Positions 15,952 to 24,916 of a DNA stretch of 64,000 bases are shown one piece after another. Under the pieces are notes generated by a model, which saw only the letters and a program-made list of their open reading frames with translations, was not told where the DNA came from and did no database searches. A program made the position numbers and the translations under genes. Positions within the stretch are counted from its first letter, which is position 1; every line of letters starts with the position of its first letter. The DNA is taken from positions 1 to 64,000 of the forward strand of contig JAJDAO010000043.1 in assembly GCA_029261835.1 (NCBI GenBank). Reading direction: 5' to 3'. This DNA is from Deltaproteobacteria bacterium (GTDB taxonomy: Bacteria > Myxococcota_A > UBA9160 > UBA4427).

Positions 15952-17475
15952 CTAGCCTCTGGCCTTGAGGGCGGGATAGTCGACCTTCCCCGAGGCCCCC
16001 TTCGGTACGGCGTCGATGACCTCGACGAAGCGCGGCACCATGTAGTTGGGAAGATGCTCAGCGCAGTAGTCCACGATACCGCTCTGCAGCTTGGTGTCGT
16101 CGCCGAGCTCGTCCTCCAAGGCCACGACGAAGACCTTGACCACCTGCCCCGCAGTCTCGTCGGGGATGCCAATGGCCGCCGCCTGCTTGACGAGACCCGA
16201 GGCAAAGACCATCTCCTCGATCTCTGAAGGGCTGATCCGGTAGCCGGAGACCTTGATCATGGCGTCGCGTCGACCGACGAAGTGGAGAAAACCGTCCTCG
16301 TCGAGCTTCACGAGGTCCCCCGAGTAAACGACCCGCTCCGCCCCGTGACCGTCGCCCCTCGCAAAGGGATGCGGGTGATACCGCTCCGCCGTCTCCTCCG
16401 GCCTCTGCCAGTAGCCGAGCCCGACCGTGGGGCCACGGTGCACGAGTTCTCCGATCTCCCCGGGCGCGCAGGGCGTGCCATCTTCGGATACGACCATGAT
16501 CTCCGTGTCGGGGATGGCCTTGCCCATGGAGGTGGGGCGCTTGTCGAGCTCCGACGGTGGCAGATAAGTCGATCGAAAGGCCTCGGTGAGTCCGTACATC
16601 AGGTAGACTTCGGCGTTCGGAAGCGCCTTGCGAAGGAGCTCCAGGACGCGGGTGGGCACGGCACCGCCGGAATTCGTGATGTAGCGAAGCTTCGGCAGCG
16701 GGGTCTTCGCGAGAGACGAGTGGGCGAGCAGCGCCCACATCGGAGGAACCCCCGCCAGGCCTGTCAGCTGCTCTTCTTCGAGAACCTTGACGATGTCTCG
16801 TGGGAAGACGAAGTTGAGGAAGCGGAAATAGCCACCGTGGTCCACCATGGTGATCAGCTGGTTCAGGCCGTAATCGAAGGAGAGGGGGAGTACACCGGCC
16901 AGCCGATCGGTCGACCCCAGCTCGAGATAGTCCGAGACGATGCGCGAGCCCGCCAGAAGATTGCCGTGGGAGAACATGACTCCCTTCGGGCGCCCGGTAG
17001 AACCGGAGGTGTAGAGCAGGGCGGCCAGATCGTTCGAAATGCTGGCACACGAGTCGGGGAGGGCGCCCATCCCTTCGAAGTCGCTCGCCGTCCAGACGGC
17101 TCTGAGGTCGCTGCACGAGTCCGGAACGTCGCCCAGGGCCTCGCGACGCTCCTCGGTCGTGACCAGAACCCTGGCCCCGCTGTCGCGCAGTATGTGCTGC
17201 ACCTGCTGCGGATACAGCGTTTGCCCCACAGGAACAAACACGCCGCCGGCTCCCGAGCATCCGAAGATCGTCTCCGCCAACTCGACGTTGTGGTCGAGGA
17301 AGAGCGCCACCCGATCTCCGCGCTCCAGACCTGCGTCCGTGAGCCGCTCGGCCACGCGTCCGGCCCGACCAGCCAGCTCCGTGTAGGTCCGCGTCGTCAC
17401 ACCGTCGGAGACGGCTTCCTTGTCGGGAACCTGCTGGGCCGCGCGCGCAAGCGGGTGATGCAGCAGATAGTCCAT
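15952..17475 (-). CDS. AMP-forming acyl-CoA ligase, exosortase-system associated
   Basis: A 507-residue ANL-superfamily adenylating enzyme. The P-loop is LLYTSGSTGRPKG, the later motif YGLTEAFRSTYL, and GRRDAMIKVSGYRISPSEIEE leads to the hinge and C-terminal domain with the catalytic lysine in GASGKVDY. The ATG at 17475 has GAGGAG at good spacing, so the longer frame to 17613 is rejected. It is directly followed by the PLP decarboxylase and preceded by an acyl carrier protein, so the adenylate is probably loaded onto that carrier. A second family member is at 22210-23751. Confidence 0.88.
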   Translation of the reverse strand: MDYLLHHPLARAAQQVPDKEAVSDGVTTRTYTELAGRAGRVAERLTDAGLERGDRVALFLDHNVELAETIFGCSGAGGVFVPVGQTLYPQQVQHILRDSGARVLVTTEERREALGDVPDSCSDLRAVWTASDFEGMGALPDSCASISNDLAALLYTSGSTGRPKGVMFSHGNLLAGSRIVSDYLELGSTDRLAGVLPLSFDYGLNQLITMVDHGGYFRFLNFVFPRDIVKVLEEEQLTGLAGVPPMWALLAHSSLAKTPLPKLRYITNSGGAVPTRVLELLRKALPNAEVYLMYGLTEAFRSTYLPPSELDKRPTSMGKAIPDTEIMVVSEDGTPCAPGEIGELVHRGPTVGLGYWQRPEETAERYHPHPFARGDGHGAERVVYSGDLVKLDEDGFLHFVGRRDAMIKVSGYRISPSEIEEMVFASGLVKQAAAIGIPDETAGQVVKVFVVALEDELGDDTKLQSGIVDYCAEHLPNYMVPRFVEVIDAVPKGASGKVDYPALKARG

Positions 17476-17533
17476 TCGTCGTCTCCTCAGAAGGAATATC
17501 GAGTTGGGGCGCACCGTCGGCGAGCCCGGGCCG

Positions 17534-17797
17534 CTAGCACGCGCTCTTTCTCTCGATGAAGCGTGCGAGCATCTCGATCGAGCCGAAGTTATCCATCTGC
17601 AATTCGTCGTCATCGGTGATGATGTCGAACTCGTCCTCCAGGTGTTCCACGATGAGCAACAGCCCCAGAGAATCGACGACGCCGTCCTCGAGGAGCATCG
17701 TTGTCGGCGTGACGTCCTTCTGACGCGCCGCCGGAAAGTTGTCGCGGATGAACTGATGCAGCCTTTCCTCGAGCTTGTTGGCCGACTTCTCCGACAC
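17534..17797 (-). CDS. acyl carrier protein
   Basis: An 87-residue acidic helical protein with the phosphopantetheine site DSLGLLLI (VVDSLGLLLIVEHLEDEFDI in two parts). The GTG at 17797 is preceded by GGAGAGG at about nine bases. The longer frame to 18052 runs into the neighbouring acyltransferase gene and is rejected. It lies between an acyl ligase and a beta-helix acyltransferase, which suggests that the ligase charges it and the acyltransferase unloads it. Activation would need the transferase at 2689-3471 or another one. Confidence 0.85.
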   Translation of the reverse strand: MSEKSANKLEERLHQFIRDNFPAARQKDVTPTTMLLEDGVVDSLGLLLIVEHLEDEFDIITDDDELQMDNFGSIEMLARFIERKSAC

Positions 17798-17840
17798 GAT
17801 CTCTACCTCTCCATACGGTCCACACGGCAGCCGCGAGTGA

Positions 17841-18554
17841 CTAACGTATTTCTTCACCTTCCAGCGGCTTCTGAAAGCTCTCGAACTCGGGCAGTAACTC
17901 CTCCATGGACCGCTCCCACCATTGGGACTCCAGCAGGGTTTCTCGCACGTCCTTCTCGAACCGGTATCGAACCACCCGCCCTGGATTCCCAACCACGAGG
18001 CCATAGGGCGGTACGTTCTGATGCACGACGGCTCCCGCTCCGATGATGGCACCGTGCCCGACCTCGGTTACAGACGGACAGATGATTGCGTTGTGGCCGA
18101 TCCAGACGTCGCTCCCAATCGTGAGCTGGGTCTCGGGTGGCAGGTATTCCTTCCCATAGCCCATGGAAGGATTGAAGAAGAAGGCGTGAGTCGACTTCGT
18201 GTTCATGGGGTGGTTGGCGCCAAAGCCGCGGGCCGTCGAGAAGATCGATGTGAATCGTCCGATCTTCGTGTTCTTGCGAAAGTTTCCCGTCGTGAAGCAC
18301 CCCTGCCCACTGTACATACCGATTTGCACGCCGTGGTAAACGGCGAAGATCCTGCGCAGGGTGACGGAGTAGATCTCGCCACCCTCGAAACGGGGAACGA
18401 GGTTGCGGATCCACGAGCGGATACTTCGCCGCTTCGTCATCCCGTAGACGCGAAACAGCAGCTCGCCCAGTACCGGTGCAGTTCGACCCTCTCGCCGATT
18501 GCGCTCCAGCTCCGATTCTTCGCCCAGGCGATTTGTCTCCGCGGCTTGTTTCAT
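17841..18554 (-). CDS. left-handed beta-helix acyltransferase (CatB/XAT-like)
   Basis: A 237-residue hexapeptide-repeat enzyme: NTKIGRFTSIF, then NHPMNTKSTHAFFF with a likely catalytic histidine, GSDVWIGHNAIICPSV, GAIIGAGAVVHQNVPP and VVGNPGRVVRYRF. Such trimers acetylate sugars or amino-sugars from acetyl-CoA, here perhaps from the neighbouring carrier protein. The last 190 residues align throughout with the C-terminal domain of the NRPS at the window start, and a third, decayed copy lies at 10745-10855. The gene begins four bases after the NAD-synthase-like stop. Confidence 0.85.
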   Translation of the reverse strand: MKQAAETNRLGEESELERNRREGRTAPVLGELLFRVYGMTKRRSIRSWIRNLVPRFEGGEIYSVTLRRIFAVYHGVQIGMYSGQGCFTTGNFRKNTKIGRFTSIFSTARGFGANHPMNTKSTHAFFFNPSMGYGKEYLPPETQLTIGSDVWIGHNAIICPSVTEVGHGAIIGAGAVVHQNVPPYGLVVGNPGRVVRYRFEKDVRETLLESQWWERSMEELLPEFESFQKPLEGEEIR

Positions 18555-18558
18555 GCGA

Positions 18559-19557
18559 TCACCCGAGTCCCTCGATCGGTTCGATCAGGACCGGTCCGGC
18601 GTGAAGATAGGAGGCCACCCGCCGCTTGCCCTCGATGTCACGATAGACCCGCTCGGTCTGCTCCTCCGTCAGGCCGAGGGCCTCACCCACATCGCCGGCC
18701 GGCACGTCGTGGTTCTTTGCCCAGAGGCAAAGGTCCATCTTGTCGTAGGGGAGGGAAAAGTAGAACTCCTCCTGAGTTTGTGGGAGCGAGTAGGTGTCGG
18801 TCGTGGGCGGCCGGCAGCAGATCTCCTGGGGTACGCCGAGGTGCTCCGCCAGCGCGTAGACCTGGGACTTGTAGAGATGGGCGATGGGCTTGAGATCCGC
18901 GAGCCCGTCCCCGCCCTTCACGAAGAAGCCCTGGTCGTACTCGAGCCGATTCGGCGTACCTGCCACCACATAGTTCAGTCGATCGGCGTGGTAGTACTCC
19001 ATCATCTTGCGCACGCGCTGTTTGAAGTTGGTCGCGGCGACGATCCCCAAGCTGGCAGCCGGGCTCAGGCGGGTCTTGATCTCTTTGCCCTCGGGCGAGA
19101 CGGCCACCACCGAGAAGATCCGATACTGGTCCGTGTCGACGACGCTCGGCAGCACGATCTTCGATTTCCAGCCTGAGCCGTACTCCGGAATCACTGCACG
19201 CACGGCCTCGTCTCGGCGCCGGTAGCAACCCGCGCCTTCCAGGGCTGCGGTGATGTCCTCTGTGATGACGGCCACGCCGAGTCTCTCGGCCAGCAGCTTT
19301 CCGAGCTGAGTGGACTCCTCGGAGGCGGTGGAGTCTCCCTCCGGCATCAGGAGTCCCTGAACTCGCTCGGGCCCAAGCGCGCGAGCGCAGAGGGCCGCCA
19401 CACAGCTGCTGTCGATACCACCGGAGATTCCGACCACGACGCCCTTCTTACGAAAACGCTTGAAGACGATTCGGCGCAGCTTCGCCTCGATATCCAGCGC
19501 AACCTTCTCGCAATCGATCTTCAAGAGATCGAAAGAGATCTTCGAATCAGTGCTCAC
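18559..19557 (-). CDS. NAD-synthase-like ammonia-dependent amide ligase
   Basis: A roughly 332-residue ATP-pyrophosphatase-fold protein with the P-loop GISGGIDSSCV near residue 47 and the adenylating core of NH3-dependent NAD synthase (GTPNRLEYDQGFFVKGGDG, DLKPIAHLYKSQVY). No glutaminase domain is fused. Its position between two acyl carrier protein genes, next to an asparagine-synthase-like amidotransferase, suggests amidation of a pathway intermediate rather than housekeeping NAD synthesis, though the latter cannot be excluded. The GTG at 19557 has GGGGGAG six bases upstream; ATG 19572 is an alternative. A truncated copy of its 3' end is at 11220-11375. Confidence 0.78.
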   Translation of the reverse strand: MSTDSKISFDLLKIDCEKVALDIEAKLRRIVFKRFRKKGVVVGISGGIDSSCVAALCARALGPERVQGLLMPEGDSTASEESTQLGKLLAERLGVAVITEDITAALEGAGCYRRRDEAVRAVIPEYGSGWKSKIVLPSVVDTDQYRIFSVVAVSPEGKEIKTRLSPAASLGIVAATNFKQRVRKMMEYYHADRLNYVVAGTPNRLEYDQGFFVKGGDGLADLKPIAHLYKSQVYALAEHLGVPQEICCRPPTTDTYSLPQTQEEFYFSLPYDKMDLCLWAKNHDVPAGDVGEALGLTEEQTERVYRDIEGKRRVASYLHAGPVLIEPIEGLG

Positions 19558-19603
19558 AGGCCGCTCCCCCATCTTCAGGCGAAGAACCAGTAGACTCCCT
19601 GGC

Positions 19604-19861
19604 TCACAGCGCCTTCTTCGACACGACGAATCGTGCCACACGCTCGACTGAGTCGAGATTGTCGGGAATCATCTCCTCGTCGGCGATTTCGATCCTATAG
19701 GTCTCCTCCAGGAAGGAGATAACCTCCAGGATTCCGGTCGAGTCGATGAGACCCGACTCGAGAAAGGACTCGGAATCCGAGAACGCCTCGTCTTCGTCTC
19801 CCAACAGAAAGTTCTCGATCACGTATTCCCGAACCTCTTTCAGAACATCCTCATCGCGCAT
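19604..19861 (-). CDS. acyl carrier protein-like protein
   Basis: An 85-residue acidic protein with carrier-protein helices and the attachment motif LIDSTGILEVISFLEE, where Ser-Thr replaces the more usual Ser-Leu. It begins at ATG 19861, eight bases after the asparagine-synthase-like gene, behind GAGGGA. A longer frame to 20017 would lie within that gene. It is the second carrier protein of the cluster and is only distantly similar to the one at 17534-17797, so the two probably carry different groups. Confidence 0.82.
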   Translation of the reverse strand: MRDEDVLKEVREYVIENFLLGDEDEAFSDSESFLESGLIDSTGILEVISFLEETYRIEIADEEMIPDNLDSVERVARFVVSKKAL

Positions 19862-19868
19862 CGTTCCC

Positions 19869-21800
19869 TCAGCTCCAAGTGTTGTTGATGAATTGATTGA
19901 CCAGTAGCTGGGTCGAAAGAACACCGACCAGCGCCATATTGTCTCGGACCCCGATGGCTCGCGCTTTCTCGAATTTGCGCATGAGCTTCTCGACCGCCAG
20001 GGGATTGAACAGTCCATCGGCCTGAACTCGCGCCGCCGAGAGAAGCTCGTCCGTGTATCCGGGGCGGCCTCTGCCCTCGACGTCCCCCAACAGGCTCACG
20101 GCGTCCGGAGCTCGGTAGGGCTGCTTGGGGCGCCTTGTCACCGAACTCGGGATCAGGTCTCCCATGGCCTGTTTGAGCACGAACTTCTCGTCGAGCACGC
20201 GCATCTTCATGCGACTGCGAATCGACGAGGCGAACTCGACTACTCGGTGATCCAGGAAGGGGAATCGCCCCTCCACGGAGTGCCCCATGGCCATGCGGTC
20301 ACCCTGCGACGAGAGGATGTAGCCCGGCATGAGGATCGTGGTCTCGAGATACTGGGACTGCTCGAAGGCGTCCCAGATCGCAAATTCGCGCGGAAGCGAC
20401 GCTCGCAAGTCGGCGTACACGTCGAAGCCATCGAGTTCGGCCTTCACATCCTTGGAATAGAGGCGCTTGATGCCGGAGGTCAGGTCCCAGCGAGGGAGGT
20501 GAGAGAAGAACGGGCTCTCCAGCTCTTCGGGAGTCACGTGGAAGAATGCCTTTCGGTAGGCGTCCGACTGGGACTGGATGTTCTTCATGTAGGGGTAGAG
20601 ACGTTTCAGGAGCAGCGGGCGCAGCTTCGAGTCGGGCATGGCTCCCCAGAAGCGGCGAATCTTCGCCTCCTTGAAGATGTCGTAGCCACCCAGGACTTCG
20701 TCCGCTCCCTCACCGGTGAGCACGACCTTGAAGTCGTTCTCACGCACCAAGCCGGAGAGCATGTAGAGCGGGGCCGGGGCGGTGCGGATCAGCGGAGACT
20801 CGGCGTGCCAGATGACGTCCGGAAAGACGCCACCGATATCCTTGTGCGAGCAGCGCACCTCCCGGTGATCGGTGTGGAGATGGCCACTCACCTCCTTCTG
20901 GAAGCGACTCTCGTCGAACTCAGGATCCTCGAAGGCCACCGAGAACGTCTTGAGCGGCGTGTCGGTGAACCGCTGGATCATGGCGACGATGGTCGAGGAG
21001 TCCAGGCCACCGCTCAGGTAGGCGCCCACCGGAACATCGGAGCGAAGACGCAGGCGGGTCGAGTCGATGAGCAGTTCGCGAAGCCGCTCGACACACTCCT
21101 CATCTCCGAGAGCTGTGTCGCGCCCGGAGTAGTCCGGCTGCCAGTAGGGCCAGACCTGGACGCGACCGCCTTCGACCCTCATGCAGTGTCCGGGCGGCAG
21201 CTCCTCGATGCCCTGGAAGACCGTTCTGGGCGCAATGTTGCACCAGAACGTGAAGATCTCGTCCAATGCCTTGAGATCGAGCCGCCTGCTCACCGCGGGG
21301 TGCTTGAAGATCGCCTTGATCTCGGATGCGAAGACGAAGAGGTCGCCGACGCGGGCGTGGTAGAGCGGGCGAATCCCCACACGATCACGGGAGAGGAAGA
21401 GCCTCTTGCGGGGAGCATCCCAGATGGCGAACGCCCACTGGCCGTTGAACTCCTCCACGCATGCCTCGCCGCGTTCCTCATAGAGATGGAGAATCACCTC
21501 GGTGTCGGAGTGCGTGGCAAATCGATGCCCCCGCGCGATCAGGTCCTCTCGGAGCTCGCGATAATTGAAGATCTCGCCGTTGAAGGTGATCTGGAGGGTT
21601 CCCGCAGGGTTGGACATCGGCTGGGCACCGCCCTCGAGGTCGATGATCGAGAGACGCGCGTGTCCAAATCCCGCCGATTCGTTCGCCCAGATTCCTCGAG
21701 CGTCCGGGCCCCGATGGCTGATCGACGCCACCATGCGTTCGAGAGGAGCCGCCTCAATGGCTGCCCCTTTCAGACTGCAGATTCCCGCTATCCCACACAT
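19869..21800 (-). CDS. asnB: asparagine synthase-like amidotransferase, exosortase-locus type
   Basis: A 643-residue class II glutamine-hydrolysing enzyme. The N-terminal nucleophile Cys2 is in MCGIAGIC; FNGEIFNYRELR and the synthetase P-loop YLSGGLDSS (near residue 240) follow. It would release ammonia from glutamine and amidate an adenylated carboxyl group. Members of this family are regular parts of exosortase-associated polysaccharide loci, where the acceptor is unknown. It is the promoter-proximal gene of the - strand block reaching to the flippase, with the carrier protein eight bases downstream. The start is the canonical Met-Cys. Confidence 0.88.
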   Translation of the reverse strand: MCGIAGICSLKGAAIEAAPLERMVASISHRGPDARGIWANESAGFGHARLSIIDLEGGAQPMSNPAGTLQITFNGEIFNYRELREDLIARGHRFATHSDTEVILHLYEERGEACVEEFNGQWAFAIWDAPRKRLFLSRDRVGIRPLYHARVGDLFVFASEIKAIFKHPAVSRRLDLKALDEIFTFWCNIAPRTVFQGIEELPPGHCMRVEGGRVQVWPYWQPDYSGRDTALGDEECVERLRELLIDSTRLRLRSDVPVGAYLSGGLDSSTIVAMIQRFTDTPLKTFSVAFEDPEFDESRFQKEVSGHLHTDHREVRCSHKDIGGVFPDVIWHAESPLIRTAPAPLYMLSGLVRENDFKVVLTGEGADEVLGGYDIFKEAKIRRFWGAMPDSKLRPLLLKRLYPYMKNIQSQSDAYRKAFFHVTPEELESPFFSHLPRWDLTSGIKRLYSKDVKAELDGFDVYADLRASLPREFAIWDAFEQSQYLETTILMPGYILSSQGDRMAMGHSVEGRFPFLDHRVVEFASSIRSRMKMRVLDEKFVLKQAMGDLIPSSVTRRPKQPYRAPDAVSLLGDVEGRGRPGYTDELLSAARVQADGLFNPLAVEKLMRKFEKARAIGVRDNMALVGVLSTQLLVNQFINNTWS

Positions 21801-22209
21801 CGACCCAGAATGCCCGCATTCAGGACGACACGGCCATGGCCCGTCGTCCGGAGAGAGTTCGTTGGAACCGGTCTGAGATGTGACTCATCGACCGACTGGC
21901 AAGCCTTCCTGAGCCCTCAGGAGACACCGTGTCGCCGGATGAGTCCACGATAGATCGCTGCGGAGATCAGAGGATTGCCAGACCCTCCCGCTCACAACGC
22001 TCCCGAGCGAGTGTCCCTTTGTGAGGGTTCAGTTTCGAACGATCGGATCCGATGCATGCGAGGTGATGGGCTACAGCACGTGGACTCGCCGTCTGCGATT
22101 TCCGAGGGGCCTCTCAAGACTTTTGCCCAACTGTCCCGACCTGTCTAGTGTTGCAGTCCTTCGCGTACACGGCGCTGGCTCGAATGGCCGAAGGCGGGCG
22201 TAGCACGGG
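21801..22209. promoter_or_regulatory. divergent intergenic region between two biosynthetic operons, with a 12-bp palindrome
   Basis: About 410 bases without a convincing gene separate the - strand asnB-type gene from the + strand ligase. It must hold the promoters of both. A perfect 12-bp palindrome, ATCGGATCCGAT, is at 22042-22053. No good sigma-70 or sigma-54 element was found by eye in either direction. Confidence 0.4.
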
Positions 22210-23751
22210 ATGACGAACACCTATCTAGTCCATCACTTCCCAGAACGGGCCGCACAAGAGAACCCCGATCGTCCCTTCCTGATTCACGATCGCGCCACGG
22301 CCAGCTACGGAGACGTGGACGCGGGCGCCAACCGGGTGGCGCGCGTTCTCATCGACCAGAGCATCTCGCGCGGGGATCGTGTGGCGCTGCTGGCCCAGAA
22401 CTCGCGGTTCTACGTGGAGGCGTACTACGGAATCCTCAAGGCGGGCGGAATCGCCGTGCCGTTGAATACGGCAGCCGACGGCCCAACGCTCACGAGGTTT
22501 CTGAGGAGTAGCGGCGCCCGGATGCTGATCGCCGGGCGGCGCTTCGAGAAGGTGACCCGGGCGGCGATTGCAGACGAGACGCCGCTCGAGGTGCTGGCGG
22601 TCGAGGGCGCACTGCGGGCGGCGGCGCTTCCGGAAGGCATCCGCGGCCTCTCCCTCGATGAGGCTTGTGCGGCGGAATCCGGCGAGCCACCGCGACTCAC
22701 GCTGACGGATCTGGACCTGGCCTCGATCATCTACACCTCGGGGAGCACGGGGACTCCGCAGGGAGCGACGCTGTCGCATCTCAACCTGGTCTCGAACGCG
22801 CGCTCCATCGTGAGCTACCTCGAGCTGGAGGCGCGGGATCGCGTTCTCGCGATCCTTCCCTTCTACTACGTGTACGGGAAGTCCCTGCTCAACACCCATG
22901 CGCTGGCGGGCGGAACCGTGGTGATCGAGAACCGCTTTCTGTACCCGAATGTGGCCCTCGATACGCTCGAAGCAGAGGAGTGCACCGGGCTCTCGGGTGT
23001 CCCCTCGACCTTCGCGATTCTGCTCAACCGGTCGAATCTGGCGGAACGCGAACTCGCACACCTGCGCTACGTGACGCAGGCCGGCGGTGCCATGAGCCCA
23101 GAGCTCACTCGGCGCTTGATGCGCGCGCTCCCGGACAAGCGAATCTTCATCATGTACGGGGCCACAGAGGCCTCGGCACGGCTCTCGTTCCTGCCGCCCG
23201 TGGACCTGCCCCGGAAGGTGGGCTCCATCGGCAAGGCCATCCCCAATGTCGAGCTGCGCGTCCTGCGCCCCGACGGCACGGAGGCCGACGTCGGCGAGCA
23301 GGGTGAGATCGTGGCGCGCGGGTCCAACCTGATGCGTGGCTATTGGGGTGACGCCCATGGAACGGCGGAGGTTCTCGATGAGCGCGGGTATCACACCGGC
23401 GATCTGGCGTACCGGGATGAAGACGGCTTCATGTTCGTTGTCGGACGCAAGAAGGACTTCATCAAGGCCGGAGCCCACCGAGTCTCCGCCAAGGAGATCG
23501 AAGAGACGATCCTCGAGAGATCGGAGATCCACGAGGCGGCCGTGATCGGTGTCCCGGATGAGATCCTGGGCGAGAAGATTCGGGCCTTTGTCGTACTCCG
23601 AGAAGGCTGTGAGCTCGAGCCATCCACACTTGAGAAAGCGCTCAAGAAGAGGCTTCCCCCCTACAAGGTGCCCGCCGAAATCATCGTTCGCGCCGATCTG
23701 CCCAAGAACGAGTCGGGCAAGACCATGAAACAGCTTCTCCGCGAGGAGTGA
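22210..23751 (+). CDS. AMP-forming acyl-CoA/acyl-carrier ligase
   Basis: A 513-residue ANL-superfamily enzyme with P-loop IIYTSGSTGTPQGATLSHLN, motif MYGATEASARLSFLPP, YHTGDLAYRDEDGF and GRKKDFIKAGAHRVSAKEIE, and a C-terminal catalytic lysine in NESGKTMKQ. The P-loop has Gln where Lys is usual (TPQG). It activates a carboxylic acid as the adenylate, for CoA or a carrier protein. It is paralogous to the ligase at 15952-17475, and the next gene, an EpsI-domain protein, overlaps or abuts its stop. The substrate is unknown. Confidence 0.85.
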   Translation: MTNTYLVHHFPERAAQENPDRPFLIHDRATASYGDVDAGANRVARVLIDQSISRGDRVALLAQNSRFYVEAYYGILKAGGIAVPLNTAADGPTLTRFLRSSGARMLIAGRRFEKVTRAAIADETPLEVLAVEGALRAAALPEGIRGLSLDEACAAESGEPPRLTLTDLDLASIIYTSGSTGTPQGATLSHLNLVSNARSIVSYLELEARDRVLAILPFYYVYGKSLLNTHALAGGTVVIENRFLYPNVALDTLEAEECTGLSGVPSTFAILLNRSNLAERELAHLRYVTQAGGAMSPELTRRLMRALPDKRIFIMYGATEASARLSFLPPVDLPRKVGSIGKAIPNVELRVLRPDGTEADVGEQGEIVARGSNLMRGYWGDAHGTAEVLDERGYHTGDLAYRDEDGFMFVVGRKKDFIKAGAHRVSAKEIEETILERSEIHEAAVIGVPDEILGEKIRAFVVLREGCELEPSTLEKALKKRLPPYKVPAEIIVRADLPKNESGKTMKQLLREE

Positions 23752-23771
23752 GCCCAGATGAAGAGCGAGCA

Positions 23772-24437
23772 ATGACCCGCGAGCGATGGATGACGGGCGC
23801 GATGGCGCTAGCGCTCTTGCTGGTCGGTGTCGTCTCATGGCGGATCCATCTGCGGACTCCGCTCGAGGTCGAAGCCACTAGCCTGGCCGAGCTGCCTCTC
23901 CAGATCGATCTCTGGCGGGGAGAGGAGATCCCTCTGCGCAGTGGCATCGAGGAGATGCTCGACGCCGATTACAACCTGCAGCGAACCTATGTTCATCCAC
24001 TGGGCGGCGTGGTGTGGCTCTACGTCGGGTACTACGGAACCACTCGAGGCGGGCGCCCGGAACACACGCCCTGGCTCTGCTATCCGAGCAACGGCTGGAA
24101 GATCATGCGGCGCGACATCGTAACCTTGAGACGCGACGAGCGCCTTCGCGCCAGCGAAATCGTCGTCGAGAAGGGCGGCGAGCGACGCCTGGTCCACTTC
24201 TGGTATCAGTCATACCGCAGAGCCGGCATGCTCGGCGGCTTCGATCAGGCCCTCGAGCGCCTCCGCAACCAGCTCTTGGAGGGCCGGGCGGACGGCTCCC
24301 TGGTCAGGCTCAGCGCGCCCATTGCGGGTCCCGAAGAGGAAGCGAGCGCGCGGGCTCGGCTGATCTCGTTCAGCCGCGAGATCGTCCCGCTGCTGCGCCA
24401 GCACTGGCCGCGGGAACGGCCGCGTTCGTCCCTCTGA
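23772..24437 (+). CDS. EpsI-domain protein, exosortase-associated
   Basis: A roughly 221-residue protein with one N-terminal membrane anchor (MTGAMALALLLVGVVSW) and an EpsI-type extracytoplasmic domain: WRGEEIPL, VWLYVGYY, HTPWLCYPSNGWKI and VHFWYQSYRRAGMLGG. In XrtA systems this domain is fused to, or sits beside, the exosortase membrane protease. Here it stands alone and no exosortase is in the window. Two starts are possible: GTG 23748, which overlaps the ligase stop by four bases, and ATG 23772, which gives a cleaner signal anchor and is used here. Confidence 0.82.
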   Translation: MTRERWMTGAMALALLLVGVVSWRIHLRTPLEVEATSLAELPLQIDLWRGEEIPLRSGIEEMLDADYNLQRTYVHPLGGVVWLYVGYYGTTRGGRPEHTPWLCYPSNGWKIMRRDIVTLRRDERLRASEIVVEKGGERRLVHFWYQSYRRAGMLGGFDQALERLRNQLLEGRADGSLVRLSAPIAGPEEEASARARLISFSREIVPLLRQHWPRERPRSSL

Positions 24438-24499
24438 CGCGAGCTGTCCGAGGGTCCCGCCTCTGGACCCGGCCGAACGGCACGATCATGGGTGTACCC

Positions 24500-24703
24500 T
24501 CAGCCTCGCGTCGCCCGGCGCATCGCCCCGGCTGACACGACGGAGCCGGACAGCATCCCGGCCTCCTCCGCAAACGGCAGCCCGTCTCCCCGCCGTCTGG
24601 TCGCGCGAATACAGCGCTCCCGCTTCGCCCGCGTGGCTCCGACGAGCGCACAAACGCACACCACAGCACCGATGTACGCCGCCACCCCAAGCATGATGGC
24701 CAT
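24500..24703 (-). CDS. possible small single-pass membrane protein
   Basis: A 67-codon frame beginning MAIMLGVAAYIGAVVCVCAL, a plausible single membrane helix, followed by a basic tail (RAKRERCIRATRRR). A purine-rich GGGAGAGGGGGGGCAA run precedes the ATG. No family is recognised. It is the only candidate gene in the 800 bases between the EpsI-domain gene and the sugar transferase, and could be a chance frame in GC-rich DNA. Confidence 0.28.
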   Translation of the reverse strand: MAIMLGVAAYIGAVVCVCALVGATRAKRERCIRATRRRGDGLPFAEEAGMLSGSVVSAGAMRRATRG

Positions 24704-24916
24704 TTGCCCCCCCTCTCCCAGCCCCAGAAGGATGGTGGGCCACCCCGGTATCGGGGATCAAGCCCCTACGCCAACAATCCATAGCCGGTAGGGCGGGGTG
24801 TGTTCAGTGACCGCGATCACGACGATGGGCCGACTTCGACCCAAGATCGGACCGTGGGGTACTCGCCTTGGGAAAAAACCCTACTAATTCGCTTGAATAG
24901 GATGAGATTTCTACGA

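Noticed and set aside
20247..21953. A 568-codon + strand frame opposite the asnB-type gene, and similar long frames opposite the ligases (16282-17559, 22225-23838) and the kinase fusion (5117-6664).
   Set aside because: They mirror conserved genes on the other strand, have no domain motifs and reflect high GC content.
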